A DNA stretch of 64,000 bases from Rickettsiales bacterium (GTDB taxonomy: Bacteria; Pseudomonadota; Alphaproteobacteria; Rickettsiales; UBA998), in NCBI GenBank assembly GCA_024304995.1, contig JAMWZD010000001.1:193472-257471 (forward strand). The letters run 5' to 3'. This document shows, piece by piece, positions 56,971 to 64,000 of this stretch. Position numbers and translations under genes: made by a program. Numbering within the stretch: position 1 is the first letter of the stretch; each line of letters begins with the position of its first letter. A model generated the notes under the pieces. That model did no database searches and was not told the origin of the DNA. It saw only the letters and a program-made list of their open reading frames with translations.

Positions 56971-58401
56971 TTACACCTGCAACTGCCCTTCCTGCGCTTG
57001 CCCCTGCAACCGTTCCACGTGGCTCATATTGCGCGCCTCAGCCATGAACGGGCTGCCAGCGGGAATGGTATCCGTGCCAAAATTGATGGCGGGGGCATCG
57101 CGTTCCTGCAATTTTTCTTTCAGCAATGCTTTAATGTGGCTATGTTCTTCCTTCACATCATGCATACCGTCCAGCTCCTGTGCCATGCGGTTGATGCGCT
57201 CTTCAAGCTGTGCGTCACTTTCATACGCATAAGCGGGGTCATGACGCAGCAGATTGGCACTTGCTTTCACCACTTCTTCAAGCTCAGGCGCTTTGGATTT
57301 TGAACTTTGCGTCTGCAATATGTTCCCCGCAAAATATGCCCCTGAAGAAAACAGCAATCCACTATCCGTATTATGTTTTGTCAGCGCGGCGGTGGTGCGC
57401 ATGATGTTTGATCCACTATGAAAGGCAGATGCCATTGCCAATGGATGAGAGGTCATATAATCCGTGAATCCTTTGATCCGCTCCCCCAGTGAAGGGCTGT
57501 CCTTCATACGGTTTTTGTTGAAATTCTCCGCTGTCTCCGCCAGTGATTCTTTCGGATGATTCTGCTCATATTCCTCACTCTTGTCAGGCATGAACATGGT
57601 TACCCCCATCCCCACGATTGAGCCAACAACAGATGCCGCTTCAGTCAGCAACCCTGAATCTTTAGTCTCATTATATTTTTTACCCACAGAAACGAGATAG
57701 GTCAGCGACCCGCTGGTGCTGAGCGCGGCACTCACTTCCCACGGGTGCTTGCGCAGAAAATCCACCGTTTGCTTCACTAATTGCGCAGAGCCATGCTTTT
57801 CAGGCTTAAGCGAACGGTGATGCGCATCTTCCGCCACATCTTCTGCGCTGCGCTGCGCGTCCATTGAAGGTGCTAGTGCCAGCAACACACCACTGGAAAG
57901 ATTATAGGCAATCGCAGAATAGGCTTTCATCCAGTCCACATCGCGCTTGCGGTTTACGTCACAATGTTCTGGTGTTGCCGTCATGGCGGAATATAGTATT
58001 CCAAGATTTCCTGCTACATAACTTAATCCTGCTAATGTGCTGGCATGGTCTTTAATGAAATTGCTGGTTTTTTCTGGTGTACTGCCATGCTTTTCCTCAG
58101 GGTCTGGCGCGGTCATGGAAATAATATCCTGCGCCCCGTTTTGCTGTTGCCATGAAACAAACTCATGAGTGAGCAGTGGCACAAGCTGCGCATCTTCCTG
58201 AAACCCACTCACCCGCAAGATATGCTGTCTTTTATCTGCATCAAAAGCAGGAACGGCGCGAAGTTCTGGCTGCTCATTCAAAAAATCCACTAAAGATTGC
58301 AACGCTCCAGCGCGCGCATCAGACGGAGGCACAATATCGGCATATCGTGACCCTGCAAATCCTTCATAAGTGGTGATAGAGCGTATTTCTGTATTTTTCA
58401 C
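56971..58401 (-). CDS. uncharacterised protein with membrane-like helices
   Basis: 476 residues. The first ~90 residues are soluble. Later hydrophobic stretches are short (ASTLAGLSYVAGNLGILYSAM, IAYNLSSGVLLALAP, AASVVGSIVGMGVTMFMP, GLLFSSGAYFAGNIL) and could be four membrane helices. The C-terminal 100 residues are charged and helical (NRMAQELDGMHDVKEEHSHIKALLKEKLQE). No family is recognised. It lies between ppk and lepB, both conserved, so it is a lineage-specific insertion. Confidence 0.65.
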   Translation of the reverse strand: MKNTEIRSITTYEGFAGSRYADIVPPSDARAGALQSLVDFLNEQPELRAVPAFDADKRQHILRVSGFQEDAQLVPLLTHEFVSWQQQNGAQDIISMTAPDPEEKHGSTPEKTSNFIKDHASTLAGLSYVAGNLGILYSAMTATPEHCDVNRKRDVDWMKAYSAIAYNLSSGVLLALAPSMDAQRSAEDVAEDAHHRSLKPEKHGSAQLVKQTVDFLRKHPWEVSAALSTSGSLTYLVSVGKKYNETKDSGLLTEAASVVGSIVGMGVTMFMPDKSEEYEQNHPKESLAETAENFNKNRMKDSPSLGERIKGFTDYMTSHPLAMASAFHSGSNIMRTTAALTKHNTDSGLLFSSGAYFAGNILQTQSSKSKAPELEEVVKASANLLRHDPAYAYESDAQLEERINRMAQELDGMHDVKEEHSHIKALLKEKLQERDAPAINFGTDTIPAGSPFMAEARNMSHVERLQGQAQEGQLQV

Positions 58402-58514
58402 ACATTAAGTATAACATATTGCTTATATGAACGGTATGAAGCTTTTGTTATTTATGATGACATCGCAGTAATCAAGGCTTGGCAAAATGTCTGCTATACC
58501 GTATCTTACGCGCC

Positions 58515-59264
58515 ATGAGCAAAACAATTGAGAAAAAAGCCCCGTGGGACGAACATTTGCGCAGCATTATTTTTGCTATAGTGCTGGCATTTGTGTTCCG
58601 CTCCTTCCTGTTTGATCCCTTCCATATTCCCTCCAGTTCCATGAAGGATGGTCTGCTGGTAGGGGATTATTTATTTGTTTCAAAATATTCCTACGGTTAC
58701 AGCAAATATTCTTTTCCTTTTGGTGGATTGCTGCCTATGGATGGGCGCATTTTTGAAAGCCAGCCTGAGCGGGGGGATGTGGTGGTGTTTCGCCAGCCCA
58801 AAAACACGCGGATTGATTATATTAAGCGTGTGATCGGTCTGCCTGGCGACCGTATTCAGATGAAAAACGGTATATTATATATCAATGACACACCTGTGCC
58901 ACGTGACAAAAATCCCGATTTTGTAGAAACCATTGAAGGGCAAACGATTACCAACACACGAAGTTACACTGAAACACTGCCTAATAGCGTGAAATATACT
59001 ATATTAGATGCTGTTCAGGACGGACCTGCAGATAACACATTCATTTACACTGTGCCAGAAAACCATTATTTCATGATGGGTGATAATCGTGACAATTCTC
59101 AGGATAGCCGTTTTTTAGATGAAGTCGGCTTTGTTCCCGCAGAAAATCTGATTGGGAAAGCGCAGATCATCGTCTTTTCTGTGGAAGAAGGCACGCCCAT
59201 CTGGCAATTCTGGACATGGCCGTGGACGCTACGTTTTGATCGTTTTTTCAAGACCATTAACTGA
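58515..59264 (+). CDS. lepB: signal peptidase I
   Basis: 249 residues from ATG at 58515; a TTG at 58479 is an alternative with a slightly better site. One membrane helix at ~16-32, catalytic Ser42 in IPSSSMKDG, catalytic Lys104 in YIKRVIGLPGDR, and the conserved MMGDNRDNSQDSR. It removes signal peptides from exported proteins at the inner membrane. It starts the lepB-rnc-era cluster. Confidence 0.96.
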   Translation: MSKTIEKKAPWDEHLRSIIFAIVLAFVFRSFLFDPFHIPSSSMKDGLLVGDYLFVSKYSYGYSKYSFPFGGLLPMDGRIFESQPERGDVVVFRQPKNTRIDYIKRVIGLPGDRIQMKNGILYINDTPVPRDKNPDFVETIEGQTITNTRSYTETLPNSVKYTILDAVQDGPADNTFIYTVPENHYFMMGDNRDNSQDSRFLDEVGFVPAENLIGKAQIIVFSVEEGTPIWQFWTWPWTLRFDRFFKTIN

Positions 59265-59266
59265 CC

Positions 59267-59911
59267 ATGCATCTGAAAGAGTCTTTCAAAAACCCTGAAT
59301 TGTTTCATCTCGCCTGCACCCATCGCAGCATGGATGGGGAAGAGAATAATCAACGGCTGGAATTTTTAGGCGATCGTGTGCTTGGGCTGGTGGTAGCAGA
59401 TATGCTCTATCGCACCTTCCCGTCAGAACGTGAAGGCGACATGGCAATGCGCCACGCTGCGCTTGTCTGCGCGGATGCATTGGCTCTTGTGGCAAGAAAG
59501 CTGAATTTTGGCGAGTTGCTGATTATGGCAGATGGTGAACATAATAGTGGTGGACGCAATATAAACTCAAACCTTTCTGATATGGCAGAAGCCATGATCG
59601 GCGCACTTTATCTTGACCGTGGGCTTGAGGCTGCACAAGAATTTATAGAAGCGCACTGGACAGAGTTGTTGCATCAGAACCTGACCCCGCCAAAGGACAA
59701 CAAAACCCTGCTGCAGGAATGGGCGCAGGCGCAAGGGCTGCCCTTGCCAGAATATCAGGAGCTGGAGCGCACTGGTCCTGCTCATGCACCAGAATTTACG
59801 ATTGAAGTTACCGTGCAGGGATATGCTCCGCATCACGCCACTGGTACATCCAAACGCGAAGCACAACAACAGGCAGCAGAAAAACTATTAAAAGCGCAGG
59901 GAGCGTTATAA
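59267..59911 (+). CDS. rnc: ribonuclease III
   Basis: 214 residues. RNase III signature NQRLEFLGDRVLGLVVADML, second metal region NLSDMAEAMIGALYLDRG, and a C-terminal double-stranded RNA-binding domain (DNKTLLQEWAQAQGLPLPEY...GTSKREAQQQAAEKLL). It processes rRNA and structured mRNAs. The N-terminus is about ten residues shorter than usual. It starts 2 bases after lepB ends. Confidence 0.96.
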   Translation: MHLKESFKNPELFHLACTHRSMDGEENNQRLEFLGDRVLGLVVADMLYRTFPSEREGDMAMRHAALVCADALALVARKLNFGELLIMADGEHNSGGRNINSNLSDMAEAMIGALYLDRGLEAAQEFIEAHWTELLHQNLTPPKDNKTLLQEWAQAQGLPLPEYQELERTGPAHAPEFTIEVTVQGYAPHHATGTSKREAQQQAAEKLLKAQGAL

Positions 59912-59912
59912 T

Positions 59913-60818
59913 ATGACAGATACTCAACAAACACGCTGCGGATTTATTGCCGTGGTTGGCGCACCAAATGCAGGAAAATCCACGTTTGTGAACCATATGG
60001 TGGGGGCGCATGTTGCCATTGTCACACCAAAAGTGCAAACCACACGTAATAAAATTCTGGGTATTGCGCTCCATGAAAACAGCCAATTGGTCTTTATGGA
60101 TACGCCAGGCGTATTCAATGCCAAAGAGCGTTTTGAAAAGGCTATGGTAAAAGCAGCGCTCGGCTCTGCCAATGATGCAGATATTATTTTGCTGCTGGTG
60201 GATGCATATAAAGGGATTTGCGACAACACCAAAATGGTGATTGAGGCATTGAAAGACAATCATGCACATAAGATATTAGTGATTAACAAGGTAGACAAAG
60301 TAGCGAAAGATACGCTTCCAAAACTGGCAGAAACATTGTTCAGCATGGCAGACTTTCAAGCCTGCTTCATGATTTCCGCGCTCAAAGGCACAGGTGCGCA
60401 GGATGTGAAAAGCTATATTGCCAAACATCTGCCAGTTGATGAATGGCACTTCCCTGAAGACCAGATAAGCGATGCACCGATGCGCCAGATTGCAGCTGAA
60501 ATCACGCGCGAAAGCCTGTTCATGCGGCTTAAGCAGGAATTGCCCTATTCCGTGGCAGTGGATACCGAAAGCTGGGAAGAAAAACGCGATGGCAGCGTGA
60601 AGATCTCACAAGTGATTTATGTGCGCAGTGCAGGACAAAAGAAAATTGTGATTGGTGACAAAGGTGCAATGTTGCGCGACATTGGAAAAAGCGCCCGCCA
60701 TAAACTCCGTGAACTGACAGGACGCACCGTGCATTTATTCCTGTTTGTAAAAGTGGCAGAGAAATGGAAAGACAATAAAGAATTTTTTGAAAATATCGGA
60801 CTGGATTATAAACCCTGA
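59913..60818 (+). CDS. era: GTPase Era
   Basis: 301 residues. G1 GAPNAGKST (~14), G3 DTPG in VFMDTPGVFN, G4 NKVDK, and a C-terminal KH domain (VIYVRSAGQKKIVIGDKGAMLRDIGKSARHKL). Era assists 16S rRNA maturation and 30S assembly. It begins one base after rnc, so translation is coupled. Confidence 0.97.
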   Translation: MTDTQQTRCGFIAVVGAPNAGKSTFVNHMVGAHVAIVTPKVQTTRNKILGIALHENSQLVFMDTPGVFNAKERFEKAMVKAALGSANDADIILLLVDAYKGICDNTKMVIEALKDNHAHKILVINKVDKVAKDTLPKLAETLFSMADFQACFMISALKGTGAQDVKSYIAKHLPVDEWHFPEDQISDAPMRQIAAEITRESLFMRLKQELPYSVAVDTESWEEKRDGSVKISQVIYVRSAGQKKIVIGDKGAMLRDIGKSARHKLRELTGRTVHLFLFVKVAEKWKDNKEFFENIGLDYKP

Positions 60819-60924
60819 ACATTCACGCTTATATTATTATATACAATACAAAGTTAAACTATAATACATTTGTATAAAATGCAATATTATGGTAGTATTA
60901 TATTAATAACATATAGTAAAAGAA

Positions 60925-61221
60925 ATGAAAGGACATATTTTTATTATCACGTTAGTGTTCGTCTTTATGGTCGGATTCTCTCAGGTGGTAATTTCAGATC
61001 AATATCAGACATACCGCACTAATTATAGTACCGATAATCTGGCTCAGAATCCTTATGACAATCTTAGCGAGAAACAAAAAGAGCTGATAAACGAAAAACT
61101 TAAAGAATTTCGCACCCTCACCCCAGAACAAAAGAAAAACGCATTGCGCCGCGTGGACAAAGACAGAGACGGCAAACGCGCCGCCGTTCAGGAGCGTGTA
61201 AATTTAATGCGTGGACGGTAA
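60925..61221 (+). CDS. small exported protein
   Basis: 98 residues. Signal peptide or N-terminal anchor (IFIITLVFVFMVGFSQVVIS), then a charged helical part NLSEKQKELINEKLKEFRTLTPEQKKNALRRVDKDRDG. The 'F..LTPeQK..a..r' phrase recalls DUF3106-like periplasmic proteins, at low certainty. The 3' end overlaps the convergent next gene by 18 bases. Confidence 0.6.
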   Translation: MKGHIFIITLVFVFMVGFSQVVISDQYQTYRTNYSTDNLAQNPYDNLSEKQKELINEKLKEFRTLTPEQKKNALRRVDKDRDGKRAAVQERVNLMRGR

Positions 61222-61671
61222 TATTGTTTTTTCCAAACAATATTGGAATGTTAAATAATCTAAGTGAGTAATCTTCCAGACGCATAATTCATCACTGGCA
61301 AATCCCATTATATTTTTTACATTGCTACTATATATCTGATTTACTATGGGAATATTTTGTAATTTAATATAACCATTATTAGTTGAAATAAATACTTCGG
61401 ACACGCATCCTCTAATGCCACAAGTTAATTTACTTTGATATTGCAGTATATAATCGTCTAATTCATCATGATTAATATCATGCTTAGCTATAATAATATT
61501 TGCCCTCCGTTGCAATTCATCCTGAATTGGAAAATATTCAGGAAGTATTTCAATCATTTTCTCATATGTGACAGGAGCGAATTTTAATGGTTTAAATTCA
61601 AATTCTTCAGCATTTATAGGTGGTGAAATTAGCATCATATAAACTATGAAATATAATAGAGTAACACGCAT
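61204..61671 (-). CDS. exported hypothetical protein
   Basis: 155 residues from ATG at 61671, which opens a clean signal peptide (RVTLLYFIVYMMLISPPINA). The mature part has VTYEKMIEILPEYFPIQDELQRRANIII, DINHDELDDYILQYQ and cysteines in TCGIRGCVSE. D..hDE.DDyi.qY is a calcium-site-like or FG-GAP-like phrase. No family is certain. It is AT-rich. It is divergent from argS. Confidence 0.6.
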   Translation of the reverse strand: MRVTLLYFIVYMMLISPPINAEEFEFKPLKFAPVTYEKMIEILPEYFPIQDELQRRANIIIAKHDINHDELDDYILQYQSKLTCGIRGCVSEVFISTNNGYIKLQNIPIVNQIYSSNVKNIMGFASDELCVWKITHLDYLTFQYCLEKTILPSTH

Positions 61672-61772
61672 TATTCTAGCGTACTGGTTTCGAGTCAATC
61701 ATTACAGATTTTTTTTCTACCCTCATAAACCTATTGCATGACAGAGGCGCAAAATTGCGTTATGTCATAGGT

Positions 61773-63539
61773 ATGAATTTGTTTGCCCAACTCCATGATT
61801 ATATCCACCGCTTTGTCATTCCTGATGTGGTGGGGTTTACGTTTAGCAAAGATAAAGTGCCGCAAAAAACGCTGGATGCGGTGACGGTAGAATTTCCGAA
61901 AGACCGCTCTCATGGGGATCTATCCACCAATGCGGCGATGGTGCTGGCAAAACATCTGCGCAAAAGCCCACGTGACCTTGCTCAGGAAATGGTGGAAACG
62001 CTGAAAGAATTTAAAGGGCTAAAAAAAGTGGATGTGGCAGGCCCTGGCTTTATTAATATGAGCTTTGAGCCATCCTTCTGGCAACAGGAACTTCACACCA
62101 TTTTAAATGAACAAACATCTTATGGCACAAGTGAGATGGGTGAAGGAAAGCGGGTGAATATTGAGTATGTATCAGCTAATCCAACAGGACCATTGCATAT
62201 TGGACATGCACGCGGTGCAGTGGTGGGGGATACACTAGCCAATCTGTTAAGCAAGGCTTCTTATGATGTTGTCAAGGAGTATTACATTAATGACGCTGGC
62301 AATCAGATTGATGTACTAGCGGAATCCCTTTATGCGCGATACTTACAGTTGTTCGGACAGGATGCTGAAATTAAAGAAGGTATGTATCCTGGCGAATATC
62401 TGATTGAGATTGCCCAGTCCATGAAAGAAGAAATGGGCGGATCTTTAATTGGTGAAGAAGTGGAAGAGTGGAAAGACGAAGTCAAACCGTTCGCTGTTGA
62501 AAAAATGATGGAGCTCATCCGCGAGAATATGAAGCAACTTGGCGTGGAACATGAAGTATTCACATCTGAATTGTATTTGCAGGAAGAAAATTACGTTGAA
62601 AATGGCATTGAAGAACTGAATGCAAAGGGTCTGATTTATCGCGGTGTGCTAGAGCCGCCAAAAGGCAAAGAGCCGCCAGAAGACTGGGAAGCTAAAGAAC
62701 AGACATTGTTTAAATCCACTGAATATGGGGATGATAGTGACCGTCCTGTTATTAAATCAGATGGAAATTATACTTATTTTGCAGGTGACATTGCCTATAC
62801 CAAACATAAGCTGGAACGTGACTTTGACACGCTGGTGATGGTACTCGGTGCAGATCATGGCGGTTATGTCAGCCGTATGCAGGCAATCGTGCAGGCAATG
62901 AGCGAGGGTGAAACAGAACTAAAAGTGCAGTTGTGCCAACTGGTCAAATTGCTGGATGGCGGGCAGCCTGTCAAAATGTCCAAACGTGCGGGCAATTTTG
63001 TGCTGGTGGAAGATGTGGTGGAAGCCGTTGGCAAAGATGCGCTGCGGTTTCATATGCTGATGCGCAAGCCAGAACAGGCTTTGGATTTTGATTTGCAAAA
63101 GGTAACGGAACAAAGCAAAGATAATCCTGTATTTTACGTGCAATATGCTCATGCACGTTGCCAGTCTGTTCTGCGCAGCGCAAGCGTGGATGCTGAGTCC
63201 GCCTATCATGATTCGCAATATCCTGAAAAGGTGGATGTGAGTTTGCTTAAATCGGACAAAGAACTGCAACTGATTCAAACGCTTGCCAGCTTTCCGCGTG
63301 CCGTGGAACAGGCGGCAAAAGCCTATGAACCACACCGCATTGCCTATTTTCTGCAGGAATTGGCCGCTGAATTACACGGGTTATGGCATATTGGCAGTGG
63401 CGATGAACAGATGCGTTTTATCGTATCAGGCAATGAGAAGCTGACCACCGCGCGGTTGGCACTGGCGCGTTCAGTGGTCTCTGTCATTGCTTCAGGCTTG
63501 CATATTCTTGGTGTTGAACCTATGGATGAAATGCGCTAG
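61773..63539 (+). CDS. argS: arginyl-tRNA synthetase
   Basis: 588 residues from ATG at 61773. Class I motifs: HIGH in NPTGPLHIGHARGAVVGD and the KMSKR-type VKMSKRAGNFV. ArgRS N-domain text NAAMVLAKHLRKSPRDLA and C-terminal anticodon-binding DALRFHMLMRKPEQALDFD through AAELHGLWHIG. It charges tRNA-Arg. A longer start at 61734 lacks support. A SPOR-type gene follows, as usual in alphaproteobacteria. Confidence 0.96.
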   Translation: MNLFAQLHDYIHRFVIPDVVGFTFSKDKVPQKTLDAVTVEFPKDRSHGDLSTNAAMVLAKHLRKSPRDLAQEMVETLKEFKGLKKVDVAGPGFINMSFEPSFWQQELHTILNEQTSYGTSEMGEGKRVNIEYVSANPTGPLHIGHARGAVVGDTLANLLSKASYDVVKEYYINDAGNQIDVLAESLYARYLQLFGQDAEIKEGMYPGEYLIEIAQSMKEEMGGSLIGEEVEEWKDEVKPFAVEKMMELIRENMKQLGVEHEVFTSELYLQEENYVENGIEELNAKGLIYRGVLEPPKGKEPPEDWEAKEQTLFKSTEYGDDSDRPVIKSDGNYTYFAGDIAYTKHKLERDFDTLVMVLGADHGGYVSRMQAIVQAMSEGETELKVQLCQLVKLLDGGQPVKMSKRAGNFVLVEDVVEAVGKDALRFHMLMRKPEQALDFDLQKVTEQSKDNPVFYVQYAHARCQSVLRSASVDAESAYHDSQYPEKVDVSLLKSDKELQLIQTLASFPRAVEQAAKAYEPHRIAYFLQELAAELHGLWHIGSGDEQMRFIVSGNEKLTTARLALARSVVSVIASGLHILGVEPMDEMR

Positions 63540-63571
63540 GAATTAACATAGTAAAGATAAAGGAAAGACCG

Positions 63572-64000
63572 ATGAACAATAATGATTATGATGCAGAATT
63601 TGACCAACATGACTCATTCAGCAGTGCCAATGGTCTGCGCTGGATGTCAATGCTGGTGATTGTATTAATTATATTCGGTTTCTTTTCACTGGTCTGGTAT
63701 GCTTATAATGCAACGGACATGAGCACCCCTCAAGGCACAACTCCCGTTATTACAGCAGATAACCAGGATTACAAAATCAAGCCTGAAGATGTTGGCGGAT
63801 TGCGCGTGATTGATAAGGATATTGAAAGCTATCAACTGATGCGTCGTGACCCTTCTGCCATTGAAGAAGGCAAAGTGATTGAGCGTTTGCGCCCGCAGTC
63901 TGAAGCTCCTGTTATTGTGGAACGCATTGAAGAAGCAGAAGCAACTGTCGCCACAACGCAGCAGGACACAGAAGAAGCAACGAATGCAGCGGATGACGCA
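63572..64000 (+). CDS. SPOR-domain-type membrane protein, N-terminal part (cut by window end)
   Basis: The frame is open from ATG at 63572 (AAGGAAAG site) to the window end, 143 codons without stop. A cytosolic head of ~25 residues precedes one membrane helix (MLVIVLIIFGFFSLVWYAY), then a periplasmic acidic linker with YKIKPEDVGGLRVIDKD. That phrase and the position after argS are those of alphaproteobacterial SPOR-domain proteins; the SPOR domain itself lies beyond base 64,000. Confidence 0.8.
   Translation, partial: MNNNDYDAEFDQHDSFSSANGLRWMSMLVIVLIIFGFFSLVWYAYNATDMSTPQGTTPVITADNQDYKIKPEDVGGLRVIDKDIESYQLMRRDPSAIEEGKVIERLRPQSEAPVIVERIEEAEATVATTQQDTEEATNAADDA

Noticed and set aside
47286-58401. 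Paralogy between the two large orphan proteins
   Set aside because: By eye they share composition and style but no alignable block.

Overview
The window reads as chromosome of an alphaproteobacterium of moderate to low GC. The grounds are the neighbour pairs TPR protein-ispE, lepB-rnc-era and argS-SPOR protein, and a DksA whose zinc finger keeps one cysteine. The genus cannot be fixed from the sequence; nothing shows photosynthesis, flagella or a classic Rickettsia layout.

Positions 1 to about 28,600 are the larger part of a tailed prophage, almost all on the minus strand. Read right to left it has an early, translationally coupled replication and recombination operon: HTH protein, Sak4-like annealing ATPase, SSB-like protein, DEAD/DEAH helicase, PD-(D/E)XK nuclease, Toprim primase-helicase, RuvC-like resolvase. 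Next come a ParB-methyltransferase fusion and lambda-type packaging and head genes (Nu1-like and GpA-like terminase, portal, protease-major capsid fusion, DUF2190). The tail module is of gene-transfer-agent type (tape measure, DUF2460, DUF2163, NlpC/P60, GTA-TIM host specificity protein), followed by DUF2793 and a small membrane protein at the left edge. No integrase or clear lysis cassette is in view, so the prophage runs on past base 1.

From 28,716 to 33,810 lies an AT-richer accessory block that looks like defence. On the minus strand a 614-residue QueC-like PP-loop protein with a C-terminal winged-helix-like segment overlaps a partner that begins Met-Gly. Divergent from it are a UmuD/LexA-like S24 peptidase and a DUF262/DUF1524 (GmrSD-like) nuclease. 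An initiator tRNA-fMet follows at 33,964-34,040 and may mark the edge of the mobile block.

From 34,000 to 51,660 the content is mostly chromosomal: uncharacterised exported proteins, a second orphan UmuD-like protein, a RimB-RimK fusion, purH, two cell-surface polysaccharide genes, a TPR protein with ispE, a degenerate intradiol-dioxygenase-like exported protein, dksA and an ElaA-type acetyltransferase.

Positions 51,660 to 53,190 form a small accessory pocket: a decayed IS1595/ISXO2-type transposase tail, then a segment bounded by two exact 14-bp direct repeats. It holds a leucine-type tRNA whose anticodon by position is UUA (it would read UAA), a 34-codon ORF with a good ribosome site, hairpins, and a coiled-coil/winged-helix protein. 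The rest is housekeeping: MBL-fold hydrolase, SixA-like phosphatase, ppk, an unknown protein, lepB-rnc-era, argS and a truncated SPOR-type protein.
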